In this document: one piece after another, positions 10,991 to 22,428 of the stretch
Position numbering within the stretch: the first letter of the stretch is position 1
How the letters are laid out: the number at the start of each line of letters is the position of its first letter
DNA from: Papaver somniferum
Lineage: Eukaryota > Streptophyta > Magnoliopsida > Ranunculales > Papaveraceae
Direction: 5' to 3'
Assembly (NCBI RefSeq): GCF_003573695.1
Contig: NC_039358.1
Coordinates: 98,642,117-98,706,116 of the forward strand
Length of the DNA: 64,000 bases
The notes under the pieces: model-generated
Database searches by the model: none
What the model was told of the DNA's origin: nothing
What the model saw: only the letters and a program-made list of their open reading frames with translations
Made by a program: the position numbers and the translations under genes

Positions 10991-12302
10991 CTATGGCAAG
11001 GCCGTAGTGTCGAAACGGCCACAAGAGTAAGGGTTGCCGTGGGTGGCTATGATATGGCACCATTCCCAGGGCTTCTTGGGCCCCACACGGCTCGTGGCAT
11101 GTTGTGAGGATGGAGTGGCATGTGTTGCGAAAATTAGGGTTTTGGTTAATGTAGGGTCATGCTTTTGACTAGAAAACCCTATTTTGGGCTTATCATGGCG
11201 TTGGCCCCGAACATGAGGTAGGTTAGCATGTAGGGCGCTATTTATGGCATGTTGCCACGAAGTGGCATGTTGGTGTGGCGGAGTGGCATGTTGGCGTGCC
11301 GCTCAACTTATTGGCGCAACATGGCACGTTCGGCATGTTGGTGCGGCTTTTTGGAAATCCAATAAATATGTTGCTGTGGAAGGGCGTGTTTGGCTTGCCA
11401 ATTAGTATAGTGGCGCCGCAGGGTGCGTTTGGCCTTCAATGTATGGTGACGAGTTTAGAACGACTTGATTGGTCAAGAAAAGGGGTCTGCCAAACATAAG
11501 GCGCGACCACACCTCTAGTGCTCGTGGAACGTTTTAAAGTGACTTGATTGGTCGATAGGAAGGAGAGGGGCCGGCCAAGCATGGGCGTGGCTACACTTCT
11601 GGTGTGAGTGTGGATACTTTAGAGTGACCTGATTAATCGATGAGAAGTGGGGCCGGCAAGTAAGGGTCCAGCCATAACTTATGTACGCGTGGCGAGTTTG
11701 AAGCGACCTGGTTGGTCGAGGGAAATAGGGCCGGTTTAGGATGGGGCGTGGCTAATGGAAAGTGGCGCAAGCTGGCCTAAGGCATGGCCACGCCTCCCTT
11801 TGCTGCTACGACTCCCTGTTTTCTGATTCTGGGAAGGGTTTTGCACCTACTAATCCATGACGGATTAATTACCTAGTTTTCCTAGGCTTACTTTCGACAA
11901 GCAAGGTCTGGTATACTGCGCAAGGCGCAAAAATAATTGATTGAATTCTATGTGTTGACACAGAGTTCTTTAAGTTCATAGCCAGAGAGCAGCATGCTTT
12001 CTGATTGAATACCTTATGCAAAGACCTTATCCTTGATATTTGGAAATTCGTGCTACTCTGCATAGAAAGTACTCAAAGAAACTTATATTAAGTGAATATA
12101 GTCAAGGCGCCGAAACTTACAGAACATGGGATGGTTGCTACATGCGCCAGTCCGGATAAATTTCATGTAAATATATTGAATGGTTCAATAAGTATGCCAG
12201 CGGAGAGGTTAACACTCATGGCTCTGCTTCCTTACAGAGTGACTTCACATCAGATGCAAGGTTTTTACAATTTTAACCCTAAGCTAAAAACCACCATCAA
12301 CA
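10561..12302 (-). mobile_element. Family Q LTR, copy Q2, sense 3' part missing
   Basis: The right end ...CCACCATCAACA at 12302 followed by the polypurine tract marks the LTR start on minus. Blocks match Q1: CATGGGCGTGGCT, AAGCGACCTGGTTGG and GGCATGGCCACGC near 11580-11800 correspond to 8680-8815. The part equivalent to Q1 6480-7260 is absent, so the copy is truncated near 10560. The orientation fits the pol gene on minus at 14-18 kb, of which this would be the 3' LTR. Confidence 0.65.
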
Positions 12303-12320
12303 TTAATCCCCTGCTTAGCA
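12303..12320 (-). promoter_or_regulatory. Polypurine tract of Q2
   Basis: Minus strand TGCTAAGCAGGGGATTAA directly before the LTR start TGTTGATGGTGG; it differs by one base loss from the Q1 tract. Confidence 0.75.
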
Positions 12321-13148
12321 CGCAATAATGGCATTGTTGCGGGGTAAGCATGAGATGGTGACGGACAAGAGTAAAATCGAAAGGGCAAGACGTGAAGAGA
12401 TTTCCAAAGAAATTCGACTAACCTTTGGCAGAAGGCGTGAGGAATCCGTGATCCTTGCATTGGCGGCTTTGCATAAATCCTGCTTGGCCACGGGGTGTTG
12501 GCATCAGCGCTGCAACTTTGGCTACTGACCGACAGAGATGGCACTGCAACTTGGTCCGCGGAACGGGCGCTGGCCGGTTGGGAAAGGTAGATGGCGCTGC
12601 TTTGAACGGCTAAGATGGCGCCGCTTCGGCTGGCTAGGTCAGTGGCGCTGCTGGCTATGGAAAGGTGAATGGCACCTGGTTTCAGTCCATGGAGCGATGG
12701 AAAGTGGCTTCAGTTCGCGGAATGGTGGGAACATCACTTGGAACTTTGGATACCAAACAGTAAGGATGAAGCCGGCTAGGTCACATGATGAACGGAGATA
12801 ACACGGCTTTGATCACGGAGTGCTGGAGTCATGGCGTTGCTTGCTAGGCTGTGGAGTGGGCGGAAATGACGCTGCTTGTCTGGTGGAGCGCGCGGAGATT
12901 ACGCTTCTTTGAGCGGTGAAGAAGGCGCTCCTTTGGATATCTGGACGTTTTCTCCCAATCCTCATTAGGGTTTCGACAAGAGACTTCATCTGGTTGAGGC
13001 TGATTTTTCGGCCATCATGTAGACTCATTGTGTTTGATCAGCATCCATTTCTCTTTAGGATTTCTATGGTATATATGCTGGCGCAATTAGGTTGTCGTTC
13101 TTAGTTCAAAACAAAGACTTTCTCTGTTGAATCCATATTTCCTTCATC
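12321..13148. other. Q2 3' untranslated region
   Basis: Noncoding between the polypurine tract and the antisense ORF. It has degenerate repeats of TGGCGCTGCT and GATGGCGC words between 12535 and 12680. ORFs here are short, overlap on both strands and carry no motif. Confidence 0.5.
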
Positions 13149-14107
13149 ATGTCGAGCAGAAGCGAATCATCTTCGAATCAGCTAGATTCTTCAGTCAAAC
13201 GCAGGCGGCTTGTAACCAGAGTATGTCTTTAACCATCTCTTAATTTTCAAAATGATGAATATTCTTTTCCCATAACATTCATTCTCTCTTTTTTTCTCAA
13301 TGTGGACAAATACCTGATTCTGGTGACAATTCCCCCGTCCGGGTCATCCGAGTTAAGAAGATCATACCGATACGTTTTTTATTGACCAATAGATATTTTT
13401 TTGTTACCACCAGCGAGTAAGAAAGAGATACTTCCTTTTGTGTAGAGATATCCATCTAGAACATGTGTGACCGTTGTCGATGATGATGATCTGACCACCC
13501 CCTTCCTTCGAATCTGAGCACACCAACCACTGCAGATCTGGAAAATGCTGATTTGGGTATCTCTTGCCATGAATATCCCAATGCAGGTTTGTCATTCGAA
13601 ATCCGCATGAGGTGTTTATCTTCTAGCTACTGAAACGTTGGTAAATTCCTAGTGCGAAAGGAATTCGTGGCTCTGTACACGAAAATATGGATAAGGTATG
13701 GCCATATTGCCACCAGGAATATGGTGAAGCATTACCCGCCTGCTTTAGTTACCACAGTGAACTGTCTCCTGCCGATGATTGTTGAAATGGAAGGCACATC
13801 CATCCACAACGTCACAGAATCAACTATTAAAAAGTTGGAAAACATGGTGTCTACCTGTGAATCCCTCGAGTTTAACGTAAGTTGGCCGCGGCATCGCCTT
13901 GACATTTTGAAGGTTGATAGAGCCGGTATCCTTGCCAACGTCGTTCCTGCCACAAATGCCATTTTGGAAAAAGAGAAGGCTCTGGCCGTGAAATCCCAAA
14001 AGGTGGAAAAGGCAATCCAGAACTTGAAAAGTAGGACTGAAAGATATCAAAACAGGCTGAAGATTATACTTTCAAGGAACTACAATCTATTGGATGGGCT
14101 TTTCTGA
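13149..14107 (+). pseudogene. Antisense ORF of Q (spliced, coiled-coil protein)
   Basis: This plus-strand gene lies opposite to Q pol, between integrase and the 3' LTR, the place where Tat-type elements are known to carry an extra antisense ORF. A first exon (13149-13220) starts MSSRSESSSNQLDSS and contains KRRRLVTR, a basic nuclear-signal-like run, followed by a donor GTATGT. The last part, open from 13652 to 14107 (151 codons), ends in a charged helix with coiled-coil spacing (EKEKALAVKSQKVEKAIQNL) and stops at 14105-14107. Between them, 13320-13640 holds stretches such as SGDNSPVRVIRVKK with stops, so it is introns or decay. No catalytic motif; function unknown. Confidence 0.6.
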
Positions 14108-14148
14108 GTCATGTAGTTGTGAGACACCTGTTTTACTTCTGGGTCTCA

Positions 14149-14177
<29 letters not shown>
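14149..14177. repeat. (TA)n microsatellite
   Basis: About 14 uninterrupted TA units just after the antisense ORF. Confidence 0.95.
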
Positions 14178-14180
<3 letters not shown>

Positions 14181-14314
14181 ATTGGTTTTGGAGAAATAAG
14201 ATAATTTTCATTAATGTGTTTTTATTGAATGAAATTTGATAACTGAGATGTGAAGGAAATGGAAAAATGCCTGGATAGCCGTGCTAAGAGACGGTGAAGG
14301 GTGAGGTAATGCTT

Positions 14315-14528
14315 AGGCGTAGTATGCCTTGAGCCATTTTCCATTGATGACTGTTTCCAATTTGCCTCCATCTTCCTTGATGACTTTGTAGTATCCACTG
14401 TTATACGCTTTGGTAACCACATAAGGTCCTTCCCATTTTGGGGAGAATTTTGGTGCGGACATGTCTTGTTGGATGTGTTTGGCGGTCTTCAACACCAGAT
14501 ACCCTACTTGAAAAACTCGAGGTTTCAC
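14315..14528 (-). pseudogene. Q integrase C-terminal part (GPY/F module)
   Basis: Minus frame with KPRVFQVGYLVLK, then PKWEGPYVVTKAYNSGYYKV, the GPY/F-type module found at the C-terminus of gypsy integrases, and the end KWLKAYYA before a stop. It is separated from the core at 14699 by a frameshifted stretch of about 170 bp. The module is thought to help multimerisation and DNA contact. Confidence 0.8.
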
Positions 14529-14698
14529 AGCTTTGTCATACGCTCGGGAAATTCTATTTCTGTATGCTCGCGCTGATCTTCCGCTTTAGCTCCCCTGGAA
14601 TCCAAAGTGTCTAGTTCCGCTACCCTGGCATTCGATGCTTCGACTTCATTCCATTGGAATCCACTTGCATCGGCAATCCTAGCCGATTGGATCTTAAT

Positions 14699-15820
14699 TT
14701 ACGCTAGGAGAATGGTGTCTGCGCCGTAAGCGAGGGAATAGGGAGATGCGCCAGTAGAGCTCCTTGGAGATGTCCGATATGCCCAAAGTGCCATTGGCAG
14801 TTGTTCGTGCCATGTCCGAGGATTATCGTGCACTGTTCGACTGAGGATTCGAATTAGAGTCTTGTTGGTGCTTTCGGCCTGCCCATTCCCTTGGGGGTAG
14901 TAAATGGTGGAGAAGACTTGTTTGATTCCATATTCTTCAAGTAACTCCCGTACTTGCTTGTTGGTGAAAGGAGTGTTGTTGTCGGTGATGATGTGTTTAG
15001 GCACGCCGAAACGACAAATGATATATTCCTTAATGAACGCTGCAATTGTGGCTCCAGCGGTCCCTCGTAGAGGGATGGCTTCGACCCATTTGGTAAAATA
15101 CTTCGTTGCGGTTATTATATACTCATGCTGCTTCGACGATGGCAGGTTGATATTCCCAATGATGTCGAGTCCCCAGCTATAAAACGGCCACAGACTGCTT
15201 ACCGAATGCAGGGGAGTAGAGGGCGCGTGGACAAGGTTTCCATGGATTTGACATTTGTGGCATCTTTGAACAAAAGCATCCGCATCATCCTTCATGGTCG
15301 TCCAGTAGTACCGCTCATGTATTTGGAGAAACAACTTCTTTTTTTCTTGGTGCTCGCCTTCGTGCTTTTCTTTCAGCATTATTGGGATTTCTGCCTCGCC
15401 CAGGCATCGCAATAAATCTCCTCCAAAACTTTTTCGATACAGGATTCCTTCATGGAGTATGAATCTCTTGGATCTTTGCTTCATCTTAGTTGCGTCTTTC
15501 TTGCTGGTAGGGAGTACGCCGTCGCGAAGATAACTGATGTATGGCTTTTGCCAGTCCCCGACATGGTCAACATTGTAAACTTCCAACTGATGCGGTGGAG
15601 CTTGGCAATTGTGGCAAGATCCTTGGAGCAATCTAGATTGAGCCTCCATTTCTGGCCAGTTGTAGCAAAGACGTTGCAGACGGTGATAAAGTGTTACCAC
15701 CAACGTTTGCCCGCAAATTTCACTATGAATATGATTAAGCTGCTGCTGCGCCTCTTCATCTCCGAGGCATCTTGACAGGGAACCATATGGGTTTTGGTGG
15801 TACAACATCCCGTGAAGCAT
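14699..15820 (-). pseudogene. Q integrase core with two H2C2-like segments
   Basis: Open for 373 codons. Residues about 30-75 look like a zinc segment (HIHSEIC ... CHNC), residues about 150-195 like a second one (HEGEHQ ... QIHERYYW ... CHKC). The catalytic core follows: first Asp in WGLDIIGNI, second Asp in HIITDNNTPF, Glu in YPQGNGQAESTNK, so the D,D,E triad is present. The protein inserts element cDNA into host DNA. The frame is interrupted at 14699 before the C-terminal module and upstream at 15821. Sequence flavour (WAYRTSPRSSTGASPYSLAYG) is that of Tat-type elements. Confidence 0.9.
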
Positions 15821-15898
15821 GAAGAAGTTTTATAAGGTTTTTAGACTGACCTTTCCTTGGGAAAGAGATCTATTAAATTCTTGAATAATCGGTGTTCT

Positions 15899-16423
15899 TC
15901 AGTCGCTGGTTTCAGTCTCCTGAGATTGTGAAAGCCATGTTGATGCCATGGTTCGTCTTTTCACCGTCAGGGTTTCTTCCAAACCTTCGAACTGCAGCTT
16001 TGATGCTAATGTGTCTAGGAAATCAACATGTTTGTTGTTGCTACGGACGACATGTGTTACGGTTGCATCAGCGAAGTAATTTAGCAGCTTTTGCGCCTCG
16101 GATCTATATGGGGCCAGCGTCACCTCTTTTAGTGCATATACACCATTCATCTGGTTAACCAGTAATTTAGAATCTCCGCTTATCTCTAGACGCGTGGCTC
16201 TAGCCCGCTTGGCTAATGACAACCCTATGAGAAAGGCTTCATACTCTGCTGAATTATTGGTACAATGAAAGTCTAGCTTGAAGGAATGAGAGAAAACTTC
16301 ACCGGTTTGGGATACTAGAACCACGCCCGCTCCTCCGGTATTATTGCTAGGGGTGGCGGAGCCATCGAAAAAATAATAGCCACGCTTCTTCTTTGACAAA
16401 AGAGATTTTCGGAAATTCTCCAA
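15899..16423 (-). pseudogene. Q archaeal-type RNase H domain
   Basis: Minus frame with YYFFDGSATPSNNTGGAGVV, NNSAEYEAFLIGL, ISGDSKLLVNQMNG and NNKHVDFLDTLASKL. These give the four acidic positions D, E, D, D of an RNase H with the archaeal-type plan. A second RNase H of this type between RT-RNase H and integrase is a known mark of the Tat group. It would degrade RNA in RNA:DNA hybrids. A stop at 15899 separates it from integrase, and the upstream frame overlaps 16347-16685. Confidence 0.9.
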
Positions 16424-16685
16424 GAAGGTCTTCGTGCAGTGCTGTGGTACCCTCTCCTAGGAAAGATGCTAGTAAATCTGCGACCGCTTTTCCTTTGATA
16501 GCTCTTGGGGAAGCACACGTTATATCAATCTCTGACATTTGGAGGAGCCATTTGGCTGGCCTTCCTATCAGTGCCGGTTTTGAAAGCAATAACTTCACGG
16601 GATCGGACTTAGATATCAGCACCACTTTGTTTGAGAGAAGATAATGCCTAAACTTATGAATGGAGTGAATCAGAGATAGGTACAC
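16347..16685 (-). pseudogene. Q RNase H/connection region
   Basis: Minus frame with IHSIHKFRHYLLSNKVVLIS, KPALIGRPAKWLLQMSEIDI and a following ADLLASFL. This corresponds to the end of the gypsy RNase H domain and the link to the extra RNase H. A stop near 16685 breaks it from the preceding part, whose last words are LRYPKAEKCTYL. Confidence 0.8.
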
Positions 16686-17900
16686 TTTTCTGCCTTAGGG
16701 TATCTGAGTTCAGCATCCCTCAAAGTCCGACTGAAGTAGTATATAGGGTGCTCAATTCCTTCATCATCTTCTTGGGAGAGAAGAGCTCCGACAACAGTAT
16801 CATTAAAAGCAGTGTAAAGACACAACGGTCTTCCTTGTACATGAGATTTCATGACGGTTGGGGATGACAGTATCTGTTGAATCTTCCGAAAAGCTTCTTG
16901 TTGTAGCGTTGTCCAAATAAAACTTGCCCCTTTCTTTAGCAAGGGGGTGAATGAAGCAACAAGCTGAGCTAAACCTGGTATAAAACGCCGGATGTAGTTT
17001 ACCTTACCCATGAAGCTCTAAAGTTCTTTCACATTTTGTGGAGGTGGCATCACGAGGATGGCTTAGGTTTTGGCTGGGTCGACTTTGATTCCCTCGGCGG
17101 TCACCTGGAAATCTAGAAACTTGCCCGAAGAGACGCCAAAGGCGCACTTCAAAGGATTCATCTTTAGTTTATATTCACGACACCTTTCAAACACCTGTCG
17201 CAGGACCTCTGTATGGGACGCCCGGGTTTTTGATTTAACCACTATGTCATCCACGTAGCCTTCAACTTGCTTATGCATCATATCATGGAAAATTGTGGTC
17301 ATGGCGCGTTGGTAGGTGGCGCCAGCATTTTTCAAACCGAGAGGCATCACGGTATAGTAAAAGTTTCTGAGAGGAGTTCGAAAAGCTTTCTTACTTGCGT
17401 TGTGCTCGTACATCTTTATTTGATTGTAGCCGTTGTACCCATCCATGAAAGAGAATATGTCGTGACCACTGGTGGCGTCTACCAGCATATCGGTGTTAGG
17501 AAGAGGAAAATCATCCTTGGGGCAGCATTTGTTCAGATCCCTAAAATCAACACATCACCTGATTTGGCCGCTCTTCTTCTTCTTCACTGGAACCACATTG
17601 GCCAACCAGGTGGGATGGAGAATGGGTTTGATGAAACCAGCGTCTAGTAATTTTTGAATTCCCGTCTTGATTTGTTCTTCAACATCGTGTCTGAATTGTC
17701 TCGGAGATTGTTTGAGCGGTTTGGATCCGGGTATTATATGTAGATAACGAGTGACCAGTTTCTCATCCAAGCCAGGCATTTCCTCGTACGTCCATGCGAG
17801 TACATCTTGATATTCCTTAAGAAGGTCCACCAGTTTTGCACGTTCGTCGGCACATAGAGTTGAGCTGATGGAGACAGGCCGTGGGGATTACTCGCTTCTT
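16670..17900 (-). pseudogene. Q reverse transcriptase and RNase H start, with stops
   Basis: Three minus pieces. The first (17555-17900) has RPVSIS, LVDLLKEYQDVLAWTYEEMP, QSPRQFRHDVEEQI, NVVPVKKKKSGQIR and then an in-frame TGA near 17555 where an Arg codon is expected. The second (17063-17488) has FMDGYNGYNQIKM, MPLGLKNAGATYQRAMT and the catalytic box YVDDIVVKS. The third (16670-17011) has MGKVNYIRRFIPGLAQ and the RNase H start LYTAFNDTVVGALLSQ. Words such as GLKNAGATYQR are typical of Tat. Further stops at about 17060, 17017 and 17889 make it non-functional. Confidence 0.92.
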
Positions 17901-18283
17901 ATGTTGACAACTTCGAGTTTATCTGTGGTGGAGTTGGTTCCGTCCTGCAGTTGTCGTGGTGCATCCGACACCTCCTCTTGTGGCTCGCTGCTGTGATTGC
18001 ATTCCATTGGGAGGATAGACTGGGTCGTAGTCTCCCCATCTAATTGATAATAGCGGCGCCGATATACGGTTTTCCCCTTTTCGTCACGGCTTGCAATAAA
18101 ATCCCTCTCCCGCTTGGTATGAGTATGAGCCGTACTTCACTTTGATAAGGGGAAATTGGCGTGCTTTTCTTTTGGAGGGATGGCACAAGGTTGGCTCTCT
18201 TTGTGTAGCGATGCAAGCCTGTCCTCTTCTTCGATTGATGTCCATGTCGGGAGTGAAGTGCAGTGAAATTTTCCTGACGAATC
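17901..18283 (-). other. Upstream Q pol remnant, cut by S
   Basis: Lies upstream of RT in the Q sense. It should be the protease-RT linker, but I see no protease motif and the frames are broken. The sequence ends at the S LTR; gag, primer site and 5' LTR of this Q copy are not in the window. Confidence 0.4.
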
Positions 18284-19776
18284 TTATAAGTGCATAATTC
18301 GTATGATTTTAGTGTTCATTCCATACTTGTTTAAGATATTATTCTTTCATATTTTCGTATTATTACTCTTGTTTGCTATTATTTGCCTCAATTAGGTGAA
18401 TCATCCAAAAATGAGCTACAAAGTGCTAAAAAGATCTAAGAATAGAAGTATCCCAAGTATCCAAGCGTCAAAGTCGAAGAGAAGTGGAAGAAGTGCGATG
18501 AAAAGGAGCAAGACGCTCAAAATCAAAAGAAGGGCCAAATACCGATCTTCTTGAAGAGAATTGAAAGATAAAAAGAATTCAAAAAGAATGATGTCATTCC
18601 GAGTTTGGATGAAGAAGTTGTGGCCAAAACAGTTTTTATCGAATATCGAAGACAGTGCAGTCCGCGAACTAGGTTCGCAGACTTATTTCCGAAAATTTCT
18701 GGTGGATTTTGAAGTTTGCGGACTGGGTTCGCGAACTTAGGTAGTAGGAAACGTGTATTTACACTTTGGAAGGCCTAACGGCACGTTTGGAGTCGTCAGG
18801 TCATATTTTTGGGTCGGGTTCCTAAACCAAACTAAATACGTGAAGGCCAAGCAATGTAAACCTATAAAAAGGTATTAGGTTATGTGAAATAGGACACATC
18901 ATTAGGTCACGAAATTGTTAGGATTTGGAGAGAAGAAACATCATACGGGGCGATTATCAATCGTAACGTTATCTCTTTACTTTTCTCATATGCATATCAT
19001 GGATATTTCTACATCCATGAGTAGCTAAACACCTATTGATTGAGGATGAATTCTAAGTTGTAAACAAGATTTTGAAGTTCTTCATATGATTATCGTTTGT
19101 TTATACTATTTGAATATTTATGATTGATTGATAGATTGTTTAGGTGGCCAACTAAATTGATTTGTTGATTCAATCTATTGCTAGTATTAAGTTAGGAGAT
19201 AAGTAATCGTCGAATAACTTGTACACAAGTATAGAACACAAAACCTTGCAGAGGGATTCTATGGATCGATTGTGTGTATAAACAACACTAAAAAGTGGAT
19301 CTTGATCTAAGAGTCTAACTAGTAGGATCAACCTATAAATTCACAAAAGATAAAGCATTCAATTGGATTACACCTTGAGTGATCTACTACTTGGTGGTTT
19401 GTTGAATAGAATCTGGTAGGCGAGAACTTCCGTATCCAGTGATATAAGGAATTTAGGGGATAACACTGATCTAGCTGGTATTCTACGGTTGGTGATAATC
19501 TATGATTAACGAAAAGTAGGAAACTATAATAACTCATTGCCGGTTTATATACGAAGAAGGATTCCTCGATCATATCTCTCTCTATTGATTGCAATACAAC
19601 TTTATTTGCTTTTGATTATTTACTTTGTTCGAAATCTAAAACAAAACCCCTCCTTTTTGACACTTTGACAACTAAAACTCACTGCTCTTTGTAGGAACGA
19701 TCCTCACTTCCATTATATTACCAGTTAATTGTGTGGAAATAAGATTATTAATTTGTTGCACTCACGACACGCATCA
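18284..19776 (+). mobile_element. Element S 5' LTR (Athila-like)
   Basis: About 1.49 kb, ending ...CACGCATCA just before the primer site. The start is placed at TTATAAGTGC, probably a mutated TGATAAGTGC. A TATA box (TATAAAAA) lies at 18863-18870. It is homologous in patches to the A LTR on the opposite strand at 4005-5060. It sits in decayed Q sequence; no target duplication could be tested because the 3' end of S is missing. Confidence 0.8.
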
Positions 19777-19781
19777 AATTT

Positions 19782-19800
19782 TGGCGCCGCTTCCGGGGAG
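19782..19800 (+). promoter_or_regulatory. Primer binding site of S (tRNA-Asp type)
   Basis: TGGCGCCGCTTCCGGGGAG, two mismatches to the complement of the plant tRNA-Asp 3' end, 5 bp inside the LTR end. Confidence 0.9.
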
Positions 19801-19916
19801 CAGTCGGTAGATTTAGTTGTTATTTTTATTAGTTTTATTTTTGTCTTTAGTTATTTCTTTTTAGTTTTTAATTTTTGTTTTCTAGATTTTTGTTTCAGGT
19901 ACTATATCTTTGGTGA

Positions 19917-20798
19917 ATGCTTAAAGAGGGAAGACCGAGTCCAATACGTCTTCGATCCGGCACTCAACTAAAGGACTTCATTCGAGCGGTTAACACTCCG
20001 CTTCCTCCTTCTTCATCAAGTGAGTTCGCAGATTCGTACATAGACGAAGAAGCAATGGGTGATCGTACACTCAAGGACCTAGCTTCTCACAAGCTAGACA
20101 CACAACAATGGTGTATCCAAACTAACTCAACCTTCGAGATCAAGCCGGGGTTGATTAGAGAGTTACCAAAGTTTCATGGTATGGTGAATGAAGATCCAAA
20201 CAAACATCTTATGGACTTCTATACCATAGTCATGGCCATGCTTCCACCGGAGACTAATGAGGATGGAGCAATGTTGAAAGCTTTTCCGTTCTCTTTGGCG
20301 GGAAATGCTAAGGAATGGTTATATTATTTTCCTTCCGGAAGTGTCACAACATGGAATGGATTGAAGAAACTTTTTCTCGAGAGATATTTTCCCACATCAA
20401 AAGCTACTCAACTTCTCAAGGAAATTTGTGGGATAAAGCAAAATATGGAAGAGTCATTGTATGAATGTTGGGACCGATACAAGAGATTGGTGGCAAGCTG
20501 TCCACACCATCAATTTACTGATTTTATGATACTCCAATACTTCTATGAAGGTCTTTAACCAAGTGATAGATCTCTTCTTGACGCCGCGGGTGGTGGTGCA
20601 CTAGTGAACAAGACAGTGGCCCAAGCTACCGAGTTGATTGAAAGTATGGCCGCGAACTCGCAACAATTCTATACAAGAGATGAACTAATGGTTAGGCGAG
20701 TGCATGAAGTTAGTGATTCATCATCATACCTTGAACAAAGGATGGAGCATGGAAAGGGTAATGCAACGAATGGCTGCAGTAATTATTCCGGATGCTGA
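19917..20798 (+). pseudogene. Element S gag, N-terminal and core part
   Basis: The frame opens 117 bp after the primer site with MLKEGRPSPIRLRSGTQ. The gag core has RELPKFHGMVNEDPNKHL, EWLYYFPSGSVTTWN, LFLERYFPTSKA, CWDRYKRLVASCPHH and YFYEGL. A TAA at 20556-20558 follows, after which the same frame goes on (SLLDAAGGGALVNKT, ATELIESMAANSQ) to 20798. This order is the usual one for Athila-like gag. The stop and the later frameshift show decay. Confidence 0.9.
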
Positions 20799-20829
20799 AA
20801 CCGAATAAGTAAATGCTTTATTTCCAAAT

Positions 20830-22428
20830 AAAAGGCCAAGGTACGATCCATACTCAAATACTTATAATCCCGGTTGGAAGGATCATCCCAACTTTAGCTA
20901 TGCAAACAAGCAAGCGGCGGTACCCAATCCATATGAGAAACAAGGTGGTTTCCAACAACCACACTTTCAACCTCAACAACAATTCCAACCTCAAGTGAAG
21001 GAACAATCTTCGATTGATGATAAGCTTAATGTCATGATGCAAGGTATTACGTCATTGTTTCAACAAAACCAACAAAAGACCGATTCGACAATCAAGGTTT
21101 TGGAACAAAAGACAGGTTCAGCAATCAAGGACTTACAAACTCAAATGGGACAATTGGCAATCGATATTAATTTAATGAAATCTCAAGCATCCACAAAGCT
21201 TCCTTCACAACCATATGTGAATCCAAGAGCACACATTAATGCAGTAACTCTAAGAAGTGGGAGACAAACTGAGGAGCCAAATCAACAAAGAGAGGTTAGT
21301 AACGACATCAAAAAGGAAGTAGAGGAGAAAACTGTTCCAAAGGAAAATCCAACCTCTAACGGCCAATCTAAGGACACAGTTCCCACTTTTACCATACCAC
21401 CTCCTTTCCCTAGTCGTTTTTCCAAGTCAGAGAAGCAAGCTCAAGACAAGGAGATCATGGATATTTTCAGCAAGATACTCATCAACATTCCATTTATTGA
21501 GGCCATCAAAACCGTACCCAGGTATGCCAAGGTTTTGAAGGATTTGTGTACAAGGAAGGATAGGTTGATTGCTAATGAGATTACTCAAGTGGGCGAAAGT
21601 GCTACAACTATGTTACTAAAGAAGATGCCTACAAAGTGTGAAGATCCTGGAGGCTTCACAGTTCCCGTTACTATTGGTAACCGACGATTTGAGCGTGCTT
21701 TGCTTGATTTGGAAGCATCCATAAGTGTTATGTTAGCCGATGTTTATGATTCTTTGAATCTCGGACCTTTAAAAGAGGCAAAGATCACTATTCAATTGGT
21801 TAACAAGTCCAATATATATCCTAAGGGAGTCGTGGAGGACGTGTTAGTTCAAGTGAATCAGCTAATCTTTCCGGTTGATTTCTACATTGTGGATATGCAC
21901 AATGAAGATAATTGTTCATCTACTTCGTTACTTCTTGGAAGACCATTCATGAAAACTGCAAAGACGAAGATTGATGTTGATAGTGGTGCACTCACTATGG
22001 AATTTGATAAGGAGGTCATATGGTTCAATATTTTTGAAACCATGCGCTATTCTAGTGATGTTCACTCAGCTTTCCCCATTGATGTTATTGGTTCGTTAAA
22101 AATGTTTGACTTGAATGCTGAAGATGAACTTGGAGTTGTGTTATGGAACAATATTGATTTGGACGTTCACGGGAAACCGAACCTGGAATTTAAGATATCC
22201 AAAGAGCTAGTGGAGATGTGTGGTGCTTTAACAGCACTACAAGAAGCAAAAACGGGTAATATTTCTTATATTTCTTTACCCATAACTAATGAGGTTCCTT
22301 TACCTTCTATTGTGCAGGCACCGAAACTTGATTTGAAGCAACTTCCAGACCACTTGAAGTACGCATACTTGGGTGATAAAGAAGAACTTCCGGTGATTAT
22401 TGCAAAGAACCTCATCCCAATACAATAA
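20830..22428 (+). pseudogene. Element S gag C-terminus and protease
   Basis: After a frameshift near 20800 the frame reads YDPYSNTYNPGWKDHPN, glutamine-rich stretches, and HINAVTLRSGRQTE, a word typical of Athila. Protease follows: the active-site area reads ALLDLEASISVMLADVYDSL, where DLGAS is usual, so Gly is replaced by Glu at the flap-side position; LLLGRPFMKTAKTKIDV is the protease end. Then come PDHLKYAYLGDKEELPVI and an in-frame TAA at 22426. The protease would process the polyprotein; the changed active site suggests it is dead. Confidence 0.9.

Noticed and set aside
14904..17647. Plus frames of 60-126 codons opposite Q pol
   Set aside because: Antisense shadows of RT, RNase H and integrase.
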